From NCBI GenBank assembly GCA_025266875.1, contig JALLLT010000084.1:1-64000 (forward strand): a DNA stretch of 64,000 nt. Reading direction: 5' to 3'. This DNA is from Fennellomyces sp. T-0311 (taxonomy: Eukaryota > Mucoromycota > Mucoromycetes > Mucorales > Lichtheimiaceae). The notes below the pieces were generated by a model. The model was given only the letters and a program-made list of their open reading frames with translations. It did no database searches and was not told the DNA's origin. A program made the translations under genes and the position numbers. Positions 53,374-64,000 of this stretch are shown in pieces; the stretch's first letter is position 1; each line of letters opens with the position of its first letter.

Positions 53374-56300
53374 ATGCGTGAATGCTTCATTTGTCACAAT
53401 TTCGTTTATAATCATGAGCTTGAGGAACATGTAGACGCGTGCTTTGCGGCATTCCGAGGAGCGTTCTTAGCTAGTCGACAGCCTCCACCGCTCAATGAAC
53501 ATGAATCGTCGTACTCAGAAGGCAATGAAGCAAACACAGCAGATCCAGCTGATCACGAAGGCCATACAGACATGGATCAAGATTTCCACCTATACCATCG
53601 TTCAGCAACAGAGTTTGACAATGGCGACTGGGACATTGGAGGCGAAGACTTTGTACCCGAGACAAGAAGCCTCGATGAGAATGAAGATATTCCTCCTGAG
53701 GCTCAAAGCCAATACCAAGACAGTGTGTTCGAGTCTGTACTTGATGAAGCTATCTCTAATGACTCAGACAGAAGTAGTGGCATTACAAGCTTCTATCAAG
53801 ACGGAAGCCATGATGAAGCTAGCGACTACAGCGAGGATGAAGTGGACAGCACTACTCCTTTACAGAGTACAGTCACGAACGACATATCGAAAGGACCAAA
53901 GCATTTTGATTTTTCAAAACGAGTACAACCTCTGCCGTCCTCAATAGAAAAGAGCTTGGAGTTGTACAATATTGCCAAGTCGAAAAACGTACCAAGAGAT
54001 GCACATCGCATGATCACCGCTTGTTTTAACGATCATGTTACTGAGAATAACGTGGGTAAGTAAATTTCGATTTCGTAATGACAGAGCAAAATCATAACTG
54101 ATAGCGCTACAGGCCATTTATCACTTCTGACACCCTCACGTGCTGAACGAAAAATGCTCAAGGCGTATCAAGTTATCCCTAAACCGTATGATCTATGCCC
54201 AGAAGGTTGTATGCTCTTCATGGATACTCAGACGGAGAGTTGTGACGAGTGTAACGCTCCAAGGTTTGGCTCACCAGATCGCAGAGGCAAGCAGAAAGCC
54301 CTATCTTCTACAATATTTCTACCTCTGCAAGATTAACTTGCGTTCATATTGGCACGACCGGAGACACGTAACAAACTGCTAAGACTATCTGAGCTATCCG
54401 TGCGTGACGATGGTTCTCCCATGAAGGATATATTTGATGGAAGCGCGTGGCACAATCAGAAGGATCTTTTTACTGGCCCGTACGACCTCGCTTTAGCCCT
54501 TTTTGTCGATGGTTTCAAGCCGTTCAAGAGAACATCGATATCCCTTACGCTGGTTCATGTCGTCGTAATGAATTTCCCACCAACAGAAAGGTTTGTAAGG
54601 ACGCTTACTGGCGGGTAAGGAAGCATTTGCTTACCTAAACGGCGGCCATAGATATCTAGAAGCCAATATGCTCCAAGTTGCTGTTTTGCCATTATCAACG
54701 AAGAAGCAAAACGTATTCTCTCTTCTCGAACCTCTTGTTCAAGAATTGAAGGTTCTGCAAGAAAAGGGATTTTCGGTGACAGGAACTGATGGAGAGACTA
54801 TCAACGCTAAAGCTCACTTATTGGTTGCGACTGGCGACACTCCTGGATCAGCACTTTTATGCAACCACGAAGGCCATCAAGCAATCAACGGATGTCGTAT
54901 ATGCATCATTACAAGTGTTCGTCTACTGAGCCCTGGCGGTTCTGGTCATGGTCGATATTTCCCGGGAAGCATTGCAGATGATGCCGAGCGAGAAGAGTCT
55001 CATTTTACAAGTGAAACACGTGTAAGTCACATATTGAATATTATTATATTGAGTAATTGAAGCTAATTCTTGTTATGGTTGCCCAAACAAAGGTCCCCGG
55101 TATTCGTGGCCCTACACCGCTTGCTGAAATGCACACATTCCACGCCCCTTACTTCTTCGGACTTGATGAAATGCACCTGTTTGGTGGAAATTTAGCTCCT
55201 CAGATTTGGGGAATGACTGCACCTGGTAGTGGTACACCGTTTGAGCTCACTTCAGCAACGAGGGGTGGGATTAGTAAGGCAATAAGCAAATCAGCACATA
55301 CGCTACCAGCGAGTTTTGAAGGAAAGCTTGTTGGTAAGTTATATTAAGGATATCTGCATAGGATGTTAAGCTAATCATCATGGATATGTAAACTGGATAT
55401 AGATGTGTTTACTCGTCCAAAGCATGCTCGATCAATTGACTGGATTGATATGCTTTTGTACATTGGTCCAACTTTGCTTTTGGAGTCTTTTGTAAAAAGC
55501 AATGATTGTTCTACCAACGGTGTTGAGGCGTTCATTTGTCTGATCACTGCATGTAGCTTAGCGCTTCAGTGGGAGATAGATGATGATGACATTAACGCTA
55601 TTGAAGAGTAAGCTACCATAAATATCAATGATGTAACCATTATTAGGGGTGAAATAACTATTATTGAAGTTGCGTAGATGATTGGCATACGTTCTTCCTT
55701 AATCACATCAACAAAAACTTGTATACCATCACATTTCATCATCTGCGGCACTTGGCAAACGTTATCCGAGCACTTGGTCCATTACGATCTTACAGCGCAC
55801 GTTCAATGGAGAGAACTGTAGGAATGATCAGCGGCCGAACAAAGAGTAAACAAGAACCTGGTACCAATGCTGCCAATGAGATGCATCGTATAGCAGCCTG
55901 TCGCGATTACCAGCGATCAAATATTCGAACGGCAGAAGAAGCAAAGAACAATGGTGATACATCATTTCATCAAGTTGGAAATAGCAGTACCGAGCCGCAG
56001 TTATGGAATATCCTTAACCCAAACCCAAGCGTCGACGATTACTCTACATGGAATCTCAAGCTTCATTTACGCAAGTACTGGAACCGTTATCTAATGTTCG
56101 TTAAAGAAGTCTCGCCTACCAACCAAAGGCTACCAGAAATTTCCCCAGACATCGTTGTCGGTACCCAGTTACACAATTGCGGAAATGTATTTGACTCAAA
56201 ACTGTACGAACCAAAGTCAAAAAAGAGGCCTGCAGATTTCGTTCAGTTATGGGTTTCGTACGATACGGATGCAAGACGGTCATGGACCAGAGACCGTGAG

Positions 56301-56663
56301 GGCTTCGGGACGTTCTTCGGCGAGGTACTTATGTATTTCGCACATACGTTTCGCGGTTAGTATATCGTTTATAAAGAAGCAAATATCTTATTACACCATG
56401 GACTTATAGTTGCTATCCTAGATCAAACACGAATACTTTGTTTGGTGCGCGTGTATACAACTGTTGAGCAAAATGAGGCAAAGATTTGCTACGGATCCGA
56501 AGCTTATAACAACCATGGGAAAAAGTTAATGGTCTTTGACGTCGCCACTATCGTGGATACATGCGGATATATCGAATCATATCAGCACAAGAACAGAAAG
56601 TACTATGTAGCTGCGGGCATGGTACCAGGATCGATTGCATTAGGCGACACAGGCAAAATTTGA
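53374..56663 (+). pseudogene. CACTA-2 transposase (TNP2/CACTA-like)
   Basis: ATG 53374 begins MRECFICHNF. Residues Cys4, Cys7, His19 and Cys23 fit CX2CX11HX3C, the spacing of Rad18-type zinc fingers. An acidic region follows. Exon 1 ends at 54055 and exon 2 starts at 54113 (HLSLLTPSRAER, CDECNAPRFG). TAA at 54334-54336 replaces a codon before LAFILARPETRNK. The TNP2-like core has FVDGFKPFKRTS and MNFPPTER, and the frame slips near 54600. Later exons have GLDEMHLFGGNLAPQIWG, DWIDMLLYIGP and HHLRHLANVIRALGPLR with RSMERTVG. The product ends at 56663. Confidence 0.78.
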
Positions 56664-57257
56664 AACATGGTATTATTTCAAGATATAATAAAGCGGTTCA
56701 TTTTACGCCGCTATACTAAAGGCACTACTGATATATATATCATGAACATTACGGAGGTACCATGCAGTTTCATGACATTACAGATACTCATTCAACCTCA
56801 CGCAAACTCATGAATTTTAGTCATACAGTTTCATGAATTTTGTATTAATGGATCTGAATGATTGTATTTTTCATGAATTTATATTATCTCTCATGATTTA
56901 CCAAGAATTAGCTATCCAGTTTCACGAACATCCACAAACTTTCATGATAAAATGTGCCATGGTGCAGAAGTTATCAAAGAATTCGGCCATAAACCCCTCT
57001 TTCTGAGCCCTTACTCACCTTTCTTAAATCCGATTGAGAAAGTATGGACACAGTTGAAGAAGGAGGTCCACAAGATTCCTTTATTTTCAGATAGTGACCT
57101 GATAGGACGAATAGAAATGGCAGCACCGAAAGTGACTACAGCCCATTGTAGGGGGTATATTAGAAACTCACTTACGTTCTTTAATGCTTGCTTGGCGAAG
57201 GAAGATATATATCACGATGGACAGTTTGGAAAAACTGACAAAGCAGAAAATCAATAA

Positions 57258-57919
57258 AAGCGCAGCTTTTACGCTTACTGCTAATCTTTAATAGATTATG
57301 TTTGCTCTTCGCTCATTTCTGGGGAATGGAATACGTTTTCTGAACGCAGTTGGTGCTTTCGTGAAAAGGTTTTCCATTTTTGGATTAAATAGTTCTTTTC
57401 CATGTGCTTTGCAACCTTTTATGCTATGGATTAGGGATCGTCATTCACAGATCCAAAACAGATCGAGGCGGATCCGGATCCGTTTCGTTTAAAACGGATC
57501 TGCTCATTTGGAATCCAGATCCGTTTCGTAAAAATCCGGATCCGATCCGAAATCCGAATAGTAAGAACAAGCTTTGAGAGAGACCAACGCTTCGTAGAAG
57601 GACAAATTAAAAGTAAGTGTATACGCTGATGTTTTTTATTGAATTAGCAGATGTTATATAGTACAGCAGTCGAAAGCAGCGAGAAAAAAGGAAGAAAAGA
57701 GTAGGAAGAAGAAAAAGAAAGGAGAAAACGAAATAACACTAAGTGTAACGATGGGGAAGAAAATAAAAACAGATAAGGGTGGCGGAAGAGCAGAATGGAA
57801 GAAGCATTGAAAAGTGTTTGTAGGGAAAAAGGGGAGTTAAAAGTAAAAAAGAAAAGTAACTGTTGTAATGAGCACATAAAAAAAGCTTTCTACAACTACG
57901 CACAATCCCGATCTTGCTG
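57258..57919. repeat. hAT left terminal region with GATCCGTTTCG repeats
   Basis: Between IS630-2 and the hAT stop. At 57452-57560 the motifs GGATCCG and GATCCGTTTCG recur about eight times in both orientations, a pattern of hAT subterminal sites. TTAGGGATCGTC at about 57431 may be the left end. A purine-rich tract follows (57650-57860). I could not find the matching right end beyond 60275, so the borders and TSD are open. Confidence 0.5.
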
Positions 57920-60275
57920 TTATTCTTCTCCAAAATACTTGCTCCATGAATCGTGTAGGGCACTTGCTTCGAGTTTCTTGCTACTGAGTCGGTTTCGCTC
58001 ACTTGGGATGTAGTGCTTTGCACGAGAGAAAAGGCGTTCGGATCCCGTTGACGATACAGGAATCGCCAAGTACCTGCGTGCCATCAGCCTTAGCTCCTGC
58101 CAATTGTTTACCTCCCATTGCCAATACTCCAAAACGATCGAGTTGTTCTCCCCATCACTCTCGTCAGTGACGGTGTCAGCAGCAGCGCATTTCTTTAGCT
58201 GGTCAACGTTCGACCTCTTCTTCTTGATCAAAGCGTCTGGGTTGACCGTGCTTCGTTCTTGGCTCTTGGACAGCTTGTACAATTGCCATGTATGCTCTAC
58301 CATTTCTATTGTGTCTGCCCGGTATTCACCCCAGTTCTCGTCCTCCCACCATTCATACTTGAGGCGTGGGTCCATGGCAGTAGCAACGGCATACACATGA
58401 CCGTCAGCCTTGCAATAGTAGCCCTGCAACTTTTCCCAGCCGCACTTAGCTGCTTGCACCAATTCAGGCCAGGTCTAAAAGTATGATGTAAGTATATGGC
58501 ATGAGATGACAGTCCTTGGCATGTATATCGACTCACCTTCTTCCATTCTCTTTGGTATGCTTCAAGTTTCCCCAGCAACCGGTTATAGGCAAGGATAACC
58601 AAGTTTATGGTTGCATAGGACGAACCAGACAGCAATAGGGTTATTCTCGCAAATTCATGGAGCAGTTTGGCCATCTTCTCCAGACATTGCCATTCATAGT
58701 CAGTCAGATCGTACTTTTCAAGCCCTGCGATATTTCGGCATGTACTACCATATGAGCGCTTGACTGTAAGCGCCCTCTGGATCATGCTATAGGTCGAGTT
58801 CCAACGAGTATGAACATTGAGGATCAGCTCATGGCGGTCTTCAGTCTCGACTTCGGTGATATCAGCATCCTCATTGTCCATGCTTTGCAGTTGATGGCCT
58901 ACCACCTTGAATGAGTTCCGGTATTGCTCCAGTCTTTGTGGGGATGCCCTGATGGCTATGATTTCTTTACACAGCTTACGCAATGTCTCACCTAAAGTAA
59001 GTCATATTATAATTAATATGGAGGTGCACTTCCCTGGTCAGTTTCTCTCTTACCTGCGCTGATAGTAATAGGCTCCTCTGTAGTTTGCAATGCTTGCTCT
59101 TCATCATCGTACACCTCTGCTCCCAGTCCCTCGTGCAGAATTGCCTGTGCAGCCAAGTTGATGATATGTGTGATGCATGGGATACGATTTTCCTTGGCAT
59201 CAAAGATGTCGGATCTGACTAGAAACTGCAATTCAACAGCCATCGTATCCATATTGGATGCATTGTCTGCCGTCAGGAAAAAGGGCGTCGACAACAGGTC
59301 CCACTCGTTCAAGACGTTTATGAAAGCACCTGCCATGTTCGCACCGGTGTGTGGTCCATTCAGAAGCTGAAGGCCGATGGCAACAGATTGCTGCTTCCAT
59401 TCTTCATCGATCCAATGGGCTGTGATACCAAGGAACGGAACTCTCCATTCGCTCGTCCAAGCATCGACAGCGTACGAAAGGTACGGCTGACTTTTCAGGA
59501 TACCGTCTATACAGCTTCTGTAAAGCTGGTACACGTCGAGCAAGCCACGGGAGATGGTGGTGTCACTGGGGAGCTTTATGTGAGTGAGACTCAAAGCGGA
59601 TTGCACGAGATTCAGCAACCTTTGGAAGTACATGTTCTTGACAATGGCGAATGGCAATGCTGCAGACACAATGAACAAGTAAAGCAGTCTGTGGAAGAGC
59701 TCGAGATCGAAAGGCTGGGAGCTCGCCGTGGCGTTTGACAGGTACCCATGGAGTGTATTTCCCTGTGGTGGTGCATTGCGGGCCGTGTCCTTGTTAACGC
59801 CATGTTTGGACAAGTGTTTGGTCAATCCAGTAGTTGTTCCCTTCAGATCCTTGAAGCGTACACCGCAGAGTTCCTTGCCCAGCGGGTATTGGCAGTGGAA
59901 GTATGTGATGGCTGTCGTAGCGTCTTGCTTCGCCTCGAACCACTGGTACACCCAGCTTTTGCATGCTTTTACCCCTTTTCTGGTGGCCTAGTCTTGGCTC
60001 GAAGTAGGCGCAACAGAATCAGCCTCATTGCTGGTGTCATTGTCTTCGTTTTCGAAATCAGTCGACATGGTGGAAAGCTGGCAGTCGATGGACATAGAGC
60101 TGCCCTCTCGCTCGTTCATCGAAGAGTCCTAAAGGAAGTGATGAGAATATGTTAGAGCAGGTAATTCAGGATGTACTTATTGGCAGCACAGGCAACTTAC
60201 TTCTTGGGCGAGTATGTTATCATCACGCGTAGTTGAAGTGCGCTTACCAAGAATAGAGAAAGCTGGTGGATTCAT
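57920..60275 (-). pseudogene. hAT transposase, nearly intact
   Basis: ATG 60275 (MNPPAFSILG). Exons 60275-60201, 60128-59054, 58991-58537 and 58474-57920 join in phase by three GT-AG introns. A BED-like zinc finger is in the first 150 residues (CQYPLGKELCGVRF, LTKHLSKHG). Catalytic Asp in YAVDAWTSEWR, second in LTADNASNMD, Glu in STGSERLFSRAKH. The C-terminal dimerisation region is WQELRLMARRYLAIP to NRLSSKKLEA. The one defect seen is a TAG at 59988-59990, between an acidic N-terminus and the zinc finger. Initiation downstream of it could still give most of the protein. Confidence 0.85.
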
Positions 60276-61125
60276 TGTAAAAGTTGGATGCCTGTTGGGA
60301 GGAATTATGTCAGTAAAGAAGGTATGTGATTGAGTGCACAAAAGAGGATGCAGTTGTTGGATGTAATTGCAAAGTCTCATACCATAGTGAGAAACAGTAA
60401 TAAAAAGAAGTATATTCTACTTTCAAACAAATTGCTCTTAAGACTTTATATAGCTTTGTTCAGCTTAGTTTTTATGAGACATTGCCGATATTACGGATCA
60501 GCTAGGCATAACCTGATGATAGTGTTCTTCCGGTGTGCCATAAGATAGCTATCATCCTTCGGAAGAAGTCGCACAAAGGTTATCATGAAGATCAGGTTGA
60601 GTATTTCCTAAAACATACAACCCTTTTACTAAATTGAGCAGCCTACCACGATTGGAGTCTTCCGAATGGTCAATGTTATCAACGATAAAACAGTTTGCAT
60701 GATAGAGCTCAGCATTCGCGTACGGTGAACGAGCAACTTACAGATCATAATAGATCGCGAACCTGCCTTTAGCATATTGTTCCAGCCATGTATATACTAC
60801 ATCATATCCCTGAAAGCACTTCTATCTCCTTTCCAAAAATACTTTAGCTGGATTACCATTGGCATGTTAACGACACCACTGACTCTGGAATGAAACGGCT
60901 AACAATCGTAATACTGTATTTCTCGTTTGACTTTGGACAGATTTGGGGGGATTATGGAAGATAAAAATAGATATATGGAATAATTGTGGGGGATTAGAAA
61001 CCTCTGCTGTCGTACAATGGAAAGGCTACGGATTTATATGGACATACTCTGGGTGTTTGTAAATAATTGTGCTCTGTTTTAGGGAAATGTATGACGCCGC
61101 TTTTTAGTAAAAATAATCCAGCACT
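60276..61125. other. Intergenic stretch, nothing assigned
   Basis: Upstream of the hAT gene. It is AT-rich with no ORF that shows a domain. Near 60514-60570 there are short inverted words (GATGATAG and CTATCATC, CTTCCG and CGGAAG), but they do not nest into one hairpin. The hAT right end should lie here and is not recognised. Confidence 0.35.
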
Positions 61126-61215
61126 ATGGAAATCGTCATCTGCTTCTTGGAAGTCGTCAATCAACTTCTTGGAAATCATCATCTGTTTGTTGGAGATCAT
61201 CAATTGGCTTTTTGG
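61126..61215. repeat. 22-bp minisatellite with TTGGAA anchor
   Basis: Four to five units begin TGGAAATCG, TTGGAAGTCG, TTGGAAATCA, TTGGAGATCA and TTGGAATTC, spaced 21-22 bases apart and sharing ATCATCTG or CGTCAATC. Spacing and anchor are like those of the 1455-1715 array. Confidence 0.65.
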
Positions 61216-61391
61216 AATTCTGATCCAGCAGATTGGGCATCAGCTTTATAACATTACACATCAGCAACAGTCATAATGTAATTTATTCACACGAAGCGAG
61301 ACATCGCCAACAACCATTACTGGAACTGCTTGGTGCATAGTTACCACTTTTATTAAAATACTACACTATTGTAGAAACTGAAATTTTAGAT

Positions 61392-62659
61392 CTATGCGTC
61401 GTAGATCTTGAGCAAAGAGCTTGATTGTGATATCCATTCTTCGCATTCTCTTTTAGTGATGGTCCTGGATGCCTCAGTAATCCGATTCGCTAAATCGTCG
61501 TCTTCCGATATAGCGTTTACTCTTACGCGATGAATGAGACTGCTCCATATGGATTTGGCTGGATTCAACGATACCAAGCTACTGGGGATATATACTGGGT
61601 AGAAGCCAGCATCCTTGATCACCTTGACCACCAATTCGCTGCGGTGCATATCTGTATCTTCCATAATGATTGCTATCTCGGTAGCTTCGGAATCCTTGAA
61701 AAACTTGACCAGATTCATCACAAACAGAAGAAAATGATGAGCTGAGGTCCAGATGGTTTTCTTGTGTGCCGTGAGCAACTTCTGAACATTCCGGGCCTTT
61801 TTCTTGCGATCAGAGAGCATTCCTTGCTGCGAAATTGCATGGAGTCCTTGAACCGTAATACAGCAAAAGACATCGAACGAAAAAGTGTTACCAGCAGGAA
61901 CTCTTTTGGGTAATTGAGACACAGGGTGAAGGCCGGTCTTGTAAATCCTGCACTGGTCTATGAATGCACAATTTTTGTTGTAATCGAAACCTTTTTGTGC
62001 GAGATAATCCACTAGCTTTCTGAATGCATTGTTGTCGAGTAGCTCTTCTTGATCCGGTGGTGGTATCGTAAGCCTGAAAGCAAGATTCGTTTTGATGAAA
62101 GTTTGGACTGTGGTCTTGCTTACAAAGCTATTCTACAAGTGATGTTAGTAATAGAACAGCGAAAGCTATAGCGACTGCCTTACAAACCTTTGAACTTCAC
62201 ATTTAAATCTTCCATTACTGCAGTCATCGTAAAATAGGGATTTTGCTTGCTGATCAAAGTGACAAGATAATTGACTTGCTCATCAGTCAGTTTCGCCGAT
62301 TTCGACCGATACCCTTTCACATGGACACCCGGGAGAACTTCTGGATTCTGTCGTCATTCGAGATCAAACTGATAGGCTCTTGATTTACCAATTTTTGCAT
62401 CCTTTGCTGCCCTATGTATGTTCATGCCTTTGATCATGCGCAAGTTCACAAATTTGGAAACGTCATCACGTTGGTAAAGAGTGGGACCCCAAATCAATTC
62501 TTGCTGCTTGGTCGTTTCGTATGAGTCACTTGAAACTGAATCCTGGTTACTGGGCTCAGATTGAGAAACAATATCAGAAACAACATCTTCCATTGCTTGA
62601 ATCGGTGTTTCACGGTAATAGCCATCACTCAGTGCATAATAGTATACAGCGTGCTCCAT
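61392..62659 (-). pseudogene. IS630/Tc1-like transposase, decayed (IS630-3)
   Basis: ATG 62659 (MEHAVYYYAL). HTH in IHRAAKDAKIGKSRAYQF. TGA at 62354-62356 stands for a codon between LE and RQNPEV. A second domain has LTDEQVNYLVTLI. A candidate intron near 62133-62187 does not restore phase. The catalytic part has CAFIDQCRIYKTG (Asp kept), but the second motif reads MEDTDMHRS and the usual NPIE is NPAKSIW, so the catalytic Glu is gone. It cannot be active. Confidence 0.78.
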
Positions 62660-62945
62660 GGTATTGAAAATTGAATACGAAAATAGAATTAAAAGACACA
62701 AGAAAGTTAAAAAACATAAGAAACAGAAGCACTCTTATATATTATCCAGAGATTGCTTGACAATAGGTCATATGCCACAAACTGTACACACTTTCTTTTA
62801 ATCGGGTAATAGACTGTTGTACCAGTATGACACGTGAAGGAAATCGCAATTTACTACACTTGCTACGGTAAAGAATATGGTGAGATAAATCATATGTATT
62901 AGCTATGGATTATGTTTAACTCATAAACAAAACAATTTCGGTAAA

Positions 62946-63649
62946 CTACAATTGCATCTTTGCCAAATCCTGAAGCTCATCCGACTCCGATGTCGAACCC
63001 TCGAATACCTTTGCTGCGTCTTCCATATCGTTGCAGCCCATGTCGTCGCTTTCGTCTTCTGTATCGATGCAGTCCATATCTTCGCCACGCGACATTAATC
63101 TCTCTGATTCAGCTGCTGCTATCCTTGCTGCTGTTGTTGCTGCTATTTCCAAGTCCATTTCCCTCCTTCGGTCCTTCATATACTTCTGAATATCGTCGAG
63201 AACAATACGCCTGGCAGTGGCAGGCGAAATCTTGACGCGTTGGGCAACTTGTCGGTATGTATTCCTTGCAGGGTTGTACATGTACAAAACCCTACTCCGG
63301 ATTGTCTCCGTAATGATTGCGTGCTTTCGATGCTGGGTGGTGGCCAATAGGTTGTCGAACTGCTCCGTTTCATGCTCTGTCTCAAATCCCGCAATGCCGT
63401 ACTCGGACATTTCATTCATCAAGATGTCTTTCTCCTTAAAGTAGGATTCCATCACTGCGTCCATGACTATTACGTAGATAATTGATGTTAATATTGTATA
63501 AACTATCTGCAATTCATTAAATATATACTTTGGTTGGTCTTTTTCGATGACGTTTTCTTAACAATTCGCATGGTTGCCTTATTCTTTATGCTCCCTTTGC
63601 TACTCTTGCTCTTCTTGACGGTGTACTTTGTGTTTCCGTTAGTGCTCAT
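62946..63649 (-). CDS. Small helix-turn-helix protein, unknown
   Basis: ATG 63649 (MSTNGNTKYTVKK). Exon 1 (63649-63529) is Lys/Ser-rich and basic. A 62-bp intron leads in phase to exon 2 (63466-62946), giving 213 aa. The core has an HTH: NTYRQVAQRVKISPATARRI. Around it are helical Arg/Glu-rich parts, and the C-terminus is acidic (EDMDCIDTEDESDDMGC). The frame is intact. It could be a host gene or a DNA-binding partner from a transposon such as the neighbouring IS630-3. The sequence does not decide. Confidence 0.6.
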
Positions 63650-64000
63650 TTTGTTATCTCGTTATCTTGATTGAATCCACCACACTTTCAATCACTTCCT
63701 TTTTATATATCTGTAAAGTACTCAATGTTACGCGAAAAGCTCATGCACTTAGATAACACTCCAGTGTAGTCAAGAACCAATAGCTGTAAAAACTTTCGCA
63801 GCGGAACGTAGTACATCTCACGGATAGCACAGTAGGCTTGGAATTAACACATAATCGATGACTAATATGAGACGTAATTGGATCAGATTGAGTATGAGTA
63901 ACGGTAACCATGATAGAAGTGTATAAGTTAGATACAACACGAGTGTCGAACGATACGAATAATTCAGTTGAATCAATGTAAACACAAGAACAATGACGAA
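63650..64000. other. Right window edge, no gene seen
   Basis: AT-rich sequence upstream of the HTH gene. It probably includes that gene's promoter. No ORF of note. Confidence 0.4.

Larger units (their letters stand above)
51463..56964. mobile_element. CACTA-like DNA transposon CACTA-2
   Basis: The 5,502-bp element has ends CACCATGGCACA and its complement, with TSD CAG (51460-51462 and 56965-56967). Removing it joins DDGTA to EVIKEFG in the IS630-2 transposase. The inner repeat ATGAAAGTTCATG lies at 51504. It carries a transposase on the plus strand and an accessory gene on the minus strand, which diverge from a 117-bp gap. Confidence 0.9.
50064..57257 (+). pseudogene. IS630/Tc1-like transposase split by CACTA-2 (IS630-2)
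   Basis: ATG 50064 (MSNIHSTTFQF) opens a frame with a twice-repeated peptide like FVNYQSGTN / FSDYQSGAD and a TAA at 50226-50228. The next ATG, 50238, begins MNSIRPTNLC. A 67-bp intron (50863-50929) is followed by an HTH (ISPSAVHRHLTETM). A slip in a run of seven A (about 51030) shifts the frame. First Asp in DCVFIDEIGF (51099). Second in VMDNCSIHK. CACTA-2 then intervenes (51463-56964), and the frame resumes at 56968 as EVIKEFGHKPL, with the Glu in FLNPIEKVW. All three catalytic residues are kept. Confidence 0.85.

Noticed and set aside
60514..60570. RNA hairpin or hAT right end
   Set aside because: The short inverted words are in an order that cannot form one stem, and they do not match the left hAT end.
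61126..61215. CRISPR-like array
   Set aside because: Units are contiguous, degenerate and without constant repeats and unique spacers; the genome is eukaryotic.

Overview
The window comes from a fungal nuclear genome, most likely an early-diverging fungus of the Mucoromycota. This is inferred from the element mix: Ty3/Gypsy elements, two PIF/Harbinger elements each paired with a Myb/SANT-like gene, SWIM-finger and OTU-linked MULEs, a Crypton, IS630-like transposases with short (50-100 bp) GT-AG introns, CACTA-like elements and a hAT. Genus cannot be told from the sequence. I see no confident ordinary host gene, no tRNA or rRNA gene and no CRISPR array. Almost all of the 64 kb is transposable-element sequence, much of it nested, and many empty-site reading frames can be followed exactly across target-site duplications (TSDs).

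Layout. 1-1341: IS630-like transposase on the minus strand, split by a solo-LTR-like insertion (574-1042). About 1455-1715: a 22-bp minisatellite. 1724-2483: a MITE-like element with 43-bp terminal inverted repeats (TIRs). 2731-4604: a Ty3/Gypsy copy (Gypsy-1A) truncated by a second copy (Gypsy-1B) whose LTR is at 4605-4877. Gypsy-1B then runs in pieces to 21594, cut by CACTA-1 (6025-12476, TSD AAC), a solo-LTR-like insertion (13458-13761), Harb-1 (14728-17440, TSD TAA) and MulA-1 (17718-21284).

At 21595 Gypsy-1B is entered by MulB-2, into which MulA-3 (21650-44386, TSD GTGTGACSG) has inserted. MulA-3 is itself cut by MulB-1 (22100-35113, 9-bp TSD CATCGTTAG), CACTA-3 (35328-36983, TSD GAG) and a solo LTR (37648-37921, TSD ATATG), and it also holds a Crypton (41372-44015). 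MulB-1 contains the youngest element, Gypsy-2 (22973-32593), with two 854-bp LTRs that differ at about five positions. The order of insertion is therefore Gypsy-1B, then MulB-2, then MulA-3, then MulB-1, then Gypsy-2. MulB-2 resumes at 44387 and is cut by MulA-2 (from about 45267, reverse orientation), which holds Harb-2 (45733-49095).

50064-57257 is an IS630-like transposase split by CACTA-2 (51463-56964, TSD CAG). 57920-60275 is a nearly intact hAT transposase. 61392-62659 is a decayed IS630-like transposase. 62946-63649 is a small two-exon helix-turn-helix gene that I cannot identify.

Genes within an element work together: transposase plus Myb-like DNA-binding partner in the Harbingers, transposase plus a coiled-coil accessory protein in the CACTA elements, transposase plus an OTU-type peptidase domain in MulB. 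Most copies are broken by nonsense codons, mainly of a kind explained by C-to-T change. Gypsy-2 is the exception. It looks intact and has an unusual plan: gag-protease-RT-RNase H in one ORF, integrase in a second ORF with its own ATG, and two further unknown ORFs downstream.
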